In this document: positions 36,001 through 45,249 of the stretch, one piece after another
Layout of the letters: each line of letters starts with the position of its first letter
Numbering within the stretch: position 1 is the first letter of the stretch
DNA from: Lumbricus rubellus
Lineage: Eukaryota > Annelida > Clitellata > Crassiclitellata > Lumbricidae
NCBI GenBank assembly: GCA_945859605.1
Contig: OX243819.1
Span: 11,527,690-11,591,689 of the forward strand
Direction: 5' to 3'
DNA length: 64,000 nucleotides
Made by a program: the position numbers and the translations under genes
The notes under the pieces: model-generated
Seen by the model: the letters and a program-made list of their open reading frames with translations, nothing else
Databases searched by the model: none
What the model was told of the DNA's origin: nothing

Positions 36001-37155
36001 TTGAGCCCCATGGAGCACAATTTAAGAAGTTAAACACTAATGAATGCGTTTGAAAAAAAATATATATATATCATCTGCTGGACAGTTTATAAATGTGCCA
36101 TAGGTTTTGCAATGTTATAATCGTCAACATTGTTATATTATTATTGTTTTTATAATATAAACCTAAATATGAATAATTCAGTATAGGAATAATTAGGAAT
36201 TGGCATAACATTAATTTAATATTATCATTTTCGGAAAATCAGAAAGTAATTCACCTCGTGATGCAATTCTTACCGAGGGTTTGGCGCTACTAAACCGATC
36301 CACCGATCCAAATCTCTTCGTTCTGGCCACTTCTGGCTCCGTCGTACCGATGTACCGTCTATCTACGGACGGCGACCTCCTCGTCGACCTGGCACTCCCG
36401 TAAAACGACTGGCTATCAGAAGAGCAGTCGGCCGCTTCCCCCTTTCCATCCTCCACCGGTTCCACCTCGCTGCTTCCCCCGAGGCGCTTCTCCATCCCGT
36501 AGCCTCCCATCGTCGGATGGATCCGCGGCGTCACCCGGGAAACGACGGCGTCCTTCTCCTCCGTATCCCTTCCGACTGATGCCCGCTCGACGCTCATCCG
36601 CGAAGCTGCCAGGTCGAAATGGCTGCTGCTCCGACGAAACGGTGGCACCCTCGACCCGAGACTCAGCTCCCCGAGATCCCGGGAAACGTCCGACGTCCTC
36701 TCCTGAGAAAACCTTCCGTACGTTCGATCGTAGTCCCTCGGCGATTGGTAACCGGACGAGTAACTGCTCGAGTAATTCGTCGTTCGCGTAGGGACGCTCG
36801 CCTTCGTGCCGTACGTGTCTCTGCGGGACGCGCGCTCACGATCGAATCCATATCGCTTCGGCTCGAACGTAGAGCTCGTCAGAGTTGAGCGAGTCGGCTG
36901 GTAGGAGCTGGTGGCATAGTTTGTAGAACTGCGCAGATAACCGGAAGTTGAGCTGTCGCGAGCTCGTAGAGGCGTGGAGCTCGTAGGGGGTCGCCGGTAG
37001 TCGAGCGAAGGCTTGTTGTAGGTCGACGAGCTGTAGGTCGGTTTGCTCGAGTAGCTGCCGATGTGGTAGCTGCTACCGTAGGAGGAGGAGGACGTCGGGT
37101 ATGTGGAAGACTTTGTGATGTAGGATGAAATGCCAGTGCGAGCCATAGTAATCAT
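30015..37155 (-). CDS. USP2: Ubiquitin carboxyl-terminal hydrolase 2-like (USP2/USP21 family), complete, 12 exons
   Basis: Exons in transcript order are 37155-36274, 35461-35402, 35121-34995, 34391-34283, 33607-33488, 33032-32968, 32438-32335, 32075-32001, 31726-31648, 31474-31370, 30794-30668 and 30102-30015. All introns are GT-AG in matching phase, giving 1941 nt and 646 aa. The first 294 residues are a Ser/Tyr/Arg-rich, probably disordered leader in one exon. The USP fold follows. The Cys box is [13 protein letters not shown] (catalytic Cys315), then [20 protein letters not shown]. The zinc cysteines are C467, C470, C516 and C519. INLKRF follows, and the His box is SGGHYTA (His598) with Asp616 in YFND. 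All catalytic and zinc residues are present, so it should be active. Human USP2 is similar in layout (605 aa with a disordered leader). USP21 is the alternative name. The ATG at 37146 is an equally possible start, three codons later. Confidence 0.95.
30192..30283. repeat. Duplicated 90-bp segment, copy 2
   Basis: Partner of 29305-29395, in the last intron of the USP2-like gene and directly upstream of a SINE. Confidence 0.6.
30288..30402 (+). repeat. tRNA-derived SINE, family 1 (truncated)
   Basis: The head GGGGCGCGGTGGCGTGGTGG, the B-box GGTTCGAATCC and the GCAAGTCCTTCACTCGCA block are present. The 3' part of the body is missing. Confidence 0.75.
30473..30530. repeat. (TGTA)n microsatellite
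   Basis: A run of TGTA units with a few TGCA variants, in the last intron of the USP2-like gene. Confidence 0.85.
34465..34679 (-). repeat. tRNA-derived SINE, family 1 (minus)
   Basis: The reverse complement gives the GTGGGGCGCAGTGGTGTAGT head, a diverged B-box, the GGGACCCTGAGCAAGTCCTT body and a GAGAATTAAATAAATAAAT tail. It is in an intron of the USP2-like gene. Confidence 0.8.
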
Positions 37156-37499
37156 CTACCTCTCTTCCAAAGTCAGTCAGCCTTTCACGGCTACCGATTT
37201 GTTGTGAAGCTTACTGCAAGCGAAATAATCAGCAGATATTAGAAAGGTTTATTTTCTTAAACATCATTTTAGACTCTAAGAAGTGACATTAAAAAAATAT
37301 ACAAATATCTATGAATTACATGATGCTTTTACTTTGTCTAACATTCAAATTCGCAAAAGATACTCAGCTATATCATTCACCTGCGTATTTTTGTCTTGGT
37401 CTCCATCGTTAATTCTCTGCTTCTCTCTATCCTCCTCATCAATACAACTGCTTGTAAATGCATTAAATTCTCCTTTGCACGACTTTCTCATTGCTGCGA

Positions 37500-38010
37500 A
37501 CTAACTATATTAACTCTCTTAGACAGACGAAAATTTCTTTTACTTGCTCAATGTTTCCCCTTGGATTGAGATAGCTATTGGTGTCTCTTTGGTCTTTCAA
37601 TATTTAACCATTGTTTTGGTCTTCTCCGTGTTGATCACTAAGCCAAATCCTCTACTGTTTCTGTTATAATATCCTGTAGTTCTGGTTCACTCCTAGTGAG
37701 AACAAAATCACCAGCAAATAGAAGATTATTCCCCAGCCCTCTATTTAATTTTATTCCTGCCTTGGCATTGCTAAGGCTGAGTGCCATTACTGCTTAGAAC
37801 TTTTACTAGTTTAAATAGGTATTGGGGATAGGATACAACATTGTCGTATTCTTATTTTGTGTTAAAGTATTCTTTGACTTTTTTGTAACCTACTTTTACA
37901 GCACCAGTGATTATCGACATACGTGTCCTTTTTGCTATATTCTATGCCCTTTCAAGTCTCTGTCCCATTGTGAATAGTTGATCAATCGAGTTTCTTCCCA
38001 ATTTGAACTC
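37500..38010 (-). pseudogene. Decayed LINE reverse transcriptase fragment
   Basis: On the minus strand, interrupted frames encode FGLVINTEKTKTMVK, the pattern that follows the catalytic FADD box in non-LTR reverse transcriptases. KTKETPIAISIQGETLSK comes next and RMSIITGAVKVGYKK comes before. Several stops and frameshifts show it is dead. The segment following this part in an intact element corresponds to the relic at 56807-57333. Confidence 0.6.
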
Positions 38011-38082
38011 GCCACAAGCGCAATATCGTCCGAGGGTTATATGGGCGATTGGGCTTGTTAATGTAATGTAATTGGTAATTTC

Positions 38083-38646
38083 GGCACTCCTCCGAAGTCC
38101 GGTCCCAAATTATTTCACAGCATTTTTCTCAACGTCACTTCACAAACCGTTCACCGACTACTAAATATTGTAACTAGCGCACATCATTTGCAGATAACTG
38201 CCGAAAACGTAAGGTAAGGTAATTTTATATCTGAAATAGGCTAGAATAGGTGAACGGTTTGTGGATTAATGATAAAACGCTTGAGTAATGGAAGCTGGAT
38301 TAAGGTATTTTGACGTCTGAAATGGAAGCTGGGTTAAGGTATAAGCTTCCATTTCAGATATAAAACTACCTTAATCCAGCTTCCATTTCTCAAGCGTTTT
38401 ATCATTAATCCGGCTTCCATTTCTCAAGCGTTATTTTCGTCAATCCAGATTCTATTTCATCTATTATAAACCTTCATCCAGCTTCCATTTCTCATACGTT
38501 TTCGTCAATCCAGCTTCTATTTCCGCCATAAAATACCTTTATCCAGCTTCCATTTCAGATATAGGGTGAGTAAGTAAGCATTGGAGAAGCATATCTATGT
38601 GATAAGTCATGCGCAATAATTTGGGACCGGGCTTCGGAGGAGTGCC
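38083..38646. mobile_element. 564-bp inverted-repeat element with 8-bp target duplication
   Basis: Inverted repeats of 32 bp with one mismatch begin GGCACTCCTCCGAAG at both ends. The 8-bp duplication GTAATTTC lies at 38075-38082 and 38647-38654. The interior holds tandem and inverted copies of an ATCCAGCTTCCATTTCTCA unit. An 8-bp duplication fits hAT or Merlin; the end sequence does not settle which. Confidence 0.8.
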
Positions 38647-39319
38647 GTAATTTCTATAGCGCCGCTCAGGCCGATGATATTCAGTAGCGCTCCCAGTGCG
38701 ATAACCCATAGAAAACATATGTCTTAAGAAGAGAGAAAGATGTAGATAACGATCTTGAAAGTAGAGTACCACGCAGAGTGGAGGGAAGAGAATTCCACAA
38801 GGAGGGCCCAATGCTGGTAAAGGTTACGTTACCATATCCTTAACGCCCTTGCTCGCCCACATAGCTCGTTCGAATACTGTCACTTGCTAAATCAGTGAAT
38901 CGATTACTGAAACTAAAACTAAATATAGCCAATTATAGCACTAAACAACAAAGTACACCAGTCAGCTGCTCAGCCCATCACTGCAGTACGCAGCCTCCGG
39001 CAGAGGAAACCATAAGACCTGCCAGACATCCAGAGTCAAAACTGCGCGTTAAGTTCGTTTGGCTAAATAACACAAAAAAGCTTCCAAATTGGATTCACTA
39101 CCGCCTACCTGATGCATAGATTTCGAAAGTATACACTTTTTTAGACGGCCAGCAGTCGCGGACAAACCAGATATTTTTCCATCTAACCTTCGTCAAAATA
39201 TAACCGTCGCCATTTTAACAAGGGTCACGTGACCTAAAGCTTAGCAACTGAACGTGTCACGGCGAAGGAGGACATGCGTACGCCCCGAGAATGCCATGAA
39301 TGAACAAGGTTGAGGTGCA

Positions 39320-39435
39320 GAACGATGGCGGGTAGCGTGTTTCCAAAAGCCTGCACGGCCCAACGCCCACGACCTCCCATTGGGCAGCAACACTGGAAGA
39401 GGCGAAGACCGTAGGGGGAGAAGGTAGTTGATGTT
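39320..39435 (-). repeat. Left arm of an inverted duplication with an open frame
   Basis: The minus strand encodes SPYGLRLFQCCCPMGGRGRW, continuing AVQAFGN. The right arm at 39935-40060 encodes the related LPYGNRLFQYYCPIGNRTRW and TQAFGN on the plus strand. Both are in frame without stops. I do not recognise the protein. Confidence 0.5.
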
Positions 39436-39499
39436 AGCAGTTGTTGGTGAAGCTGTAGTGTTGGCTATTAGCTTGACCAACAACTGCTAAACAACCAAC

Positions 39500-39692
39500 G
39501 CAAAAATCAAGAATCTAATGACGACACTAACCCTAACACTAACCCTAACCGACCCTCACGACGCAAAAATCATAAGAATCTAATGACGACACTAACCCTA
39601 ACACTAACCCTAACCGACCCTCACGACGCAAAAATCATAAGAATCTAATGACGACACTAACCCTAACACTAACCCTAACCAAACGTCACGAC
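39500..39692. repeat. 64-bp tandem repeat with telomere-like core
   Basis: Three units start near 39500, 39563 and 39628 and contain ACTAACCCTAACACTAACCC followed by TAACCGACCCTCACGACG. The same 35-bp core lies inside the Mutator-like element at 9462-9735. Confidence 0.85.
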
Positions 39693-39934
39693 GCGAAACC
39701 TTACCCTATACGCGAAAAACACTATAATAGGTCTTCTATGTTATAACCATGCTTAAATTTAACGATAAAGAGCGCTAAAGATTACCTGTGCAAAATGTTC
39801 CTCCATACGTAGGGTCATTTGTAAGAAATTTTAAACGTTTTACATTGCAATTCGTCAAAAATCGTCAGAGCCTGCCGATCACGCACGTGTTGTTGATAGT
39901 CTACGAAGGGATGGGCCAGACATTGGGCCAGACA

Positions 39935-40060
39935 TTGTACTCGACAACCTCCTCCCCTACGGAAATCGCCTCTTCCAGTATTACTGCCCAATAGGAAATC
40001 GCACGCGCTGGGCCACACAGGCCTTTGGAAACTCGCTGGCGGGTAAAGCCGCATTTTTTT
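39935..40060 (+). repeat. Right arm of an inverted duplication with an open frame
   Basis: Inverse partner of 39320-39435; the two arms lie about 500 bp apart around the telomere-like tandem repeat. It encodes LPYGNRLFQYYCPIGNRTRW and then ATQAFGNSLAG. Confidence 0.5.
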
Positions 40061-40599
40061 ATTACGCTGGAGGCTGGAGATTATGTGGCCGGTTTCAACA
40101 ACTTGCAATTCTCCCTCCATATATTCAGGAAGCCAAAATTCTGTAAAGGTAGCCTATATCTCACACTTTGAATAATTACTACAAGCACACACAATAAAAG
40201 TCTAGGTGTGTAGGCCTAAAAAGAGCAAAATATCTAGACGTGCAGAATATTTTTGTCCTTTAGCCTTGTTTTTATTGCGTCTGTTGCTACAGTTCTTCCA
40301 ATTGTTGATCTCCCAACATCTGACAGAGATTATATGCATGCCAAGCTTGCACTTAGGGCGGGATTTTGTTTCCTTCAGTGATAGGCAGCTATAGGGCTGT
40401 AGGTGACGGTCTACTGGTAAATTTTGAGGTGAGTAGCCTATAGGCTACGTACACACGCTGCCGGAAAAACTCGACTTTTCGGCAAAATTTTATAATTTTG
40501 TCACGAATTTTTTAGTTATCGAAAGATCAAATTTGTTGTCCCCTTAAAAAATTTCTGTATCCGCCCCTGCAGATAAGTACTTTAAGAAGGCGCTGGAGG

Positions 40600-41024
40600 C
40601 AGGGCCGGATTTACATGTAATCCAACTAAGCAACTACTTATAGGGCCTCGATCGATCCGGAATCTGGGGGGCTTCCAAAAGTGAGCAAAAAATTCAGTGG
40701 CTTATAAATTGTAACTTAATAATATCGACAATTTGTACAGGATAGAAAATATAAATAACATGAGACATTCAATTTTGATTCAATTACAACAATTATAGGC
40801 CTACATACTTAGTTAATTGGATGTTAGCCATGTGGCCCCTAATGTCCTTCAACTTACATGTAGAAAAAGTGGCCCTCGTGTCCTCCAACTTAGAAAAAGT
40901 GGCCCTGAAGTCAAAACAGGTTGGGAACCACTGATCTAGCAATATGCATTTTCTCTGTTTTATTCTTAAGTGGGCCTCGTAATTAAAATTGCTTAGGGCC
41001 TCACTCTGCTCAAATCCGGCCCTG
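40600..41024. mobile_element. 425-bp hAT-type MITE with a nested hAT fragment
   Basis: Ends CAGGGCCGGATTT and AAATCCGGCCCTG are inverted repeats flanked by the 8-bp duplication GCTGGAGG at 40592-40599 and 41025-41032. About 40845-40932 holds a piece of the CAGTGGTTCCCAAC family seen at 23634-23971. Confidence 0.85.
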
Positions 41025-41458
41025 GCTGGAGGCCTATATAAGGCTTATAGCCTATGCATGCCTACTCTGAGATAGGTTTCTCGCGCAGCGGCGGTAGCGT
41101 TAGACTTTGTAACATCAGAAATATGTTCTGCCAATGTAGGCCTATAGGTCTATATAAGTTTCATAGGCATTATAGTGGTGCGCGATGGTACATTCATTCT
41201 ATAACAGTAGGCCTATATCTTGTTTAGCCTACAGCAACAGTGCTGTGTAAACTAGGCTATAATAGGCTATCTTGCTGCGACTATAGGCTAATTATCGACA
41301 CTATTTTGCCTTTCGAAAGTGCACGCGTATAGTGACAGACCATGCCAGCTGTATCCGCGTTTCCGTTTTGGATGAAGACATTATACAAATTGTAATAGAC
41401 ATCAGTAGCAGGACAGAAGCAATAGGCCTACATATATAACCTAATTGGCCTACAAGGC

Positions 41459-42373
41459 CAGTGTTTAATCTAGACGTCTCTCGGGGGGAAAGTTCCCCCC
41501 CCCAGGATTGACATTTCCCCCCCCCCAGAAAAATTTGACAAAATGATATTGGTTTTTAGTTACTATTTTCCTCATTGTTTTATATGAAGTGTTATAATAT
41601 ACCGTGACGTTATTTACTATTATAATAATTATGATTATAATGACATTATTTACAATTATTATATATCATACTATCATGTTGCAATGAATATAACTTACTG
41701 CATGTATTTGTATAGACACTATTTTTGCACAACTAAAAACATATATGACATTCCCTCCAGAAAATTTGGCAAAATGATAATAGTTTTAGTTGCTGTTTAC
41801 ATCATCGTATTACGTGAACTGTCATAATATACTGTAATACTATTTATTATTATATGGTTAATGGTTATAATGTTATTATTTACTATTATAATATATGACA
41901 CAATTCTGCTAAAATGAGAATAACTTACTGCTAATATTTGTACAAATACTACTTTTGTACAACTGAATGGCTTCTCACCAGTGGTATCCTTCAAATTTTA
42001 AACTGTAAAATTTCAAAATGTTTGGTCCTATTATTTGAACACATAGTTACATGCAATATAATGCCAATATTATATAGTAAAACCTATAAACAACATCATT
42101 ACTACACATGGTTTCTTGAATTTGGTACCGGTAGTTTATTAGATCTTGGTTGGTTTGTGTTCCATCAAATATGATTTCAGAAAGTATGTCCTGGTCAGCA
42201 ATTCAGGACCATCTTGGGAAACAGGGTTAAACTGATATAGTGCTGAAAAGTCAGCTTATACATGTATAGGCTACTATTATATTCATCTCTGCATTTATTC
42301 ATTAGAATAACTCAGCAACAGGAGAACTGAGCTGCTGAACTCAATACATAAAGATATTTTTATTGTAATTATA

Positions 42374-42428
<55 letters not shown>

Positions 42429-42892
42429 TTCTAAAACACTTTTTATCAGTACTGAATAGTTTAATGGAGTTATTTTGTTAAAATGGAACCTTAAAAGAGT
42501 GCCATTACAGTGGAGAAATAACCCCCCAAAATATTTTTTAAGTGTTGCTTATATCTATTGAAGTCCACTCTTATAAGCACTGAAAAGTACAGGCATTTTG
42601 TTAAGATGACACCTTAAAATGCTGCCATTGCAATGTGGAAATTTAAAAAGTTTCTGATGAGGCTCTGAAAAAGTACAGGTATTTTGTTAAGATGGTACCC
42701 TAAAATGCTACCATTGCAATGTGGAAATTCAAAAAGTTTCTGATGGGGAGGAGGCCCATCCCCCTCCCCATACCCCTCCCCCTACGGGTCTCGGCGCTAC
42801 GCGCCTCACGAGCGTCCTTCAGACGCTCGATTGTCACCCCTCCCCCAGAAACCTCAATTCCCCCCAGCGGGTGGGGACTAGATTAAACACTG
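41459..42892. mobile_element. 1.43-kb hAT-type element
   Basis: Ends CAGTGTTTAATCTAG and CTAGATTAAACACTG are inverted repeats. CTACAAGGC flanks both sides (41450-41458, 42893-42901), an 8- to 9-bp duplication. The left part has an internal tandem duplication of about 240 bp (41505-41745, 41755-41965) and the right part one of about 100 bp. The right part matches, inverted, the left part of 17430-19981. Confidence 0.75.
42377..42423. repeat. (AT)n microsatellite
   Basis: A pure AT run inside the hAT-type element. Confidence 0.9.
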
Positions 42893-44304
42893 CTACAAGG
42901 CCTACTTAAAGATAGGCATGTGGAACAAGACACAAGTCATTTCCTTACATCAACTTTTCGTCTAGTGTTAGAGACCCATCTATAGTATAGTTCTGAGAAG
43001 TTCTCTAACATTAAACCGAACAAATTGCCACGCTTACTCGCTCTTCCTACTTCCAGCTAATTAAAGCGCTTGGATTGATCATTGAGTGATCCGGTGAAAC
43101 AAAGGAAATGACCATGCACCGATTCGAATGTGGAAACCGTGTCCAGTTAAATAATTATAGCCATCACAGTTGCACTTTAAGTTAATTATTAGGCCTATTA
43201 ATGATATCGGATACCGAGCAAAGCAAAATGAAATAATTATTACTATACGATTACAAAAGCTAAAACGCAACGGACGAATATCAACCACAGAATTATAGGC
43301 GAGAAATGAAAACTAGAAACAGCTGACATTTATAGGCAAAAATTCACACGAGGCTTAAACAACAAGTAGGACCTAGAATAAGTCCGCACGAATAATTGAT
43401 CAATTTGAAGTCAAACGAAAATGTACTTGGGTTGCTTAAAACGCAATTAAGTTTCCGGATCTAAAGTCCATAGAATAATAATCGTTTTGTTTTTTAAACT
43501 GACAAAACGCAGTATGATTAGGCCTACATTCAGTAATGAACGGATGATCACCATGGGCGGAGACTTAGGGGAGGTGGACGGTCCCCAAGTTTTGTGGTGG
43601 GGGGGGGGGACGGAGATGCTCATATCCCCAACATTAAAAAAGTCATAAAGTAATATCATCGTAAATTTATACAGTATTAGGACAAATTGATAAATTCTGG
43701 TAAATCGAAGTAAAGACTAAAAAATGCCTCGCCTCGGCTATCATCCTTCGCCTGTGACGACACAAGTTATTATGCCTACAGAGGTAGAATTTAACCGTCG
43801 GCAGCCATGCAAGGCGCCCATCACGTTCTACTGCTCAGTTTACCAACGCTGGCTGCCGAATGGAAGGTTGAGTGGACTTTTAAACGAGGTTCTGATTGTA
43901 CTGATATATAGGCCTAGTGTCTGCTAGTTTTCGTGTAATCTAACGGCGTAGGTTACAGTAGGGTATACACACACGACCATTCCACTTAAGACCAAAGAAA
44001 AATTTTGTGCATAACTTGAATATCCTTAACATAGGCTACTGGAACAGCTAAGCACTTCCAGGTCAAGCGATCTGTTTAATTATAGAAGCATGCGGTTTTT
44101 TGGTAAAATAATGGACCATTCAACATTATCCTGAAAACGACATAAATTTTTTAAATTGTCATAGTTCTCCTGAAGTATGAAGACTTAGAGTCACAATATT
44201 ACTTAAAGTACCCGGGTATGGCTCAAATTTACATGTTTATCGTCCACACGCTAGCATTCAAATCATCGTACGTCTTTTAAAATAGCTTTTCTTCATGGAA
44301 TAAG

Positions 44305-44305
<1 letters not shown>

Positions 44306-44348
<43 letters not shown>
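44306..44348. repeat. (TA)n microsatellite
   Basis: A pure TA run in the 3' flank of the first TLR unit. Confidence 0.9.
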
Positions 44349-44351
<3 letters not shown>

Positions 44352-44656
44352 TCTCCGTAACGAACTTCTTGGTCTTTCTTTGCATCTTTTCCCGAATACT
44401 TTGAAAACCAATCTCTTTATTGTGGTTTGGCGCTGTTAGGTCGGGAGCACCTCTTAGGAGTTTTCGTTTGGAGTGGCGCTATATAAATTCATGGTTCCGA
44501 TTACGATATTCTGATAGATTAGGCATACAAATATTCAGAATAATGTAGGCTATAACATTCAAATTCCTGCAGGGGCATGTCTCCGAATTATGATCGATAA
44601 TCTACGTCATGTTTACGCTGGAATTTTGCGCCAAATGTACTCTATAGGGATATAGA

Positions 44657-45160
44657 CAGTGCTTAATCTAGACGTCTCTGGGCCCCAGGAATGACATTCA
44701 TCCACAGAAAAATCTTGAGGTGTTGTTCACATGTATGTAGGCCCTATGCACCATTCTAACCCCTAAACATGTAAAATTTCGACCACTCCTCAGAAAATGT
44801 AGGTATGTGAAATTTCTGCGTTAGAATAATTCAACAGCGCCGAAGAAGTGATGTAGGCCTAGGCCTACAAAAAAATTCACAACTGCAATTGTTCTGGTGT
44901 TTTGGTGAAAATTTGGCACAAAGCCTAAAAAGGCATCAGATTTAAAAGTGCCGGAATTGGAATTGGAATTGCTTTTCGAAAATTTTGGGGAAAAGACTTT
45001 AAAAAGGTCGTCCGAAAAATGTCCGACCACAATTTGTCGTGACTGTCGTCGATGTCTAGGTTTTTCGGCTCAGCGGCTGTTGTCCAAAGCGGCCGTATAT
45101 CCCGCCCACACCCCAGAAACCTGCATTTTCCCAGATGCAGAGGGACTAGATTAAACACTG
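44657..45160. mobile_element. Short relative of the CAGTGTTTAATCTAG hAT-type family
   Basis: Ends CAGTGCTTAATCTAGACGTC and GGGACTAGATTAAACACTG match those of the element at 41459-42892, but the interior is shorter. The flanking 8-mers do not match well, so this copy is older or rearranged. Its right end is about 90 bp from the stop codon of the first TLR gene. Confidence 0.65.
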
Positions 45161-45249
45161 GGTTAATAAGCCTCTAAATAATTGAATACATTGTAGGTCT
45201 ATATATATGCCTATCGCGCAGAATCCCCAGATCGCTTGGTCCATTGAGT

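Larger units (their letters stand above)
37156..45249. other. Intergenic region between the USP2-like gene and the TLR cluster
   Basis: No gene was recognised. It holds the USP2-like 5' flank, a LINE reverse transcriptase relic (37500-38010), an 8-bp-TSD element (38083-38646), an inverted duplication around telomere-like repeats (39320-40060) and hAT-type elements at 40600-41024, 41459-42892 and 44657-45160. The 3' flank of the first TLR unit begins at about 43060. Confidence 0.5.

Noticed and set aside
36579..36888. Plus-strand open frames of 60-90 residues
   Set aside because: They are shadows of the long minus-strand first exon of the USP2-like gene, caused by its biased Ser/Arg codon content.
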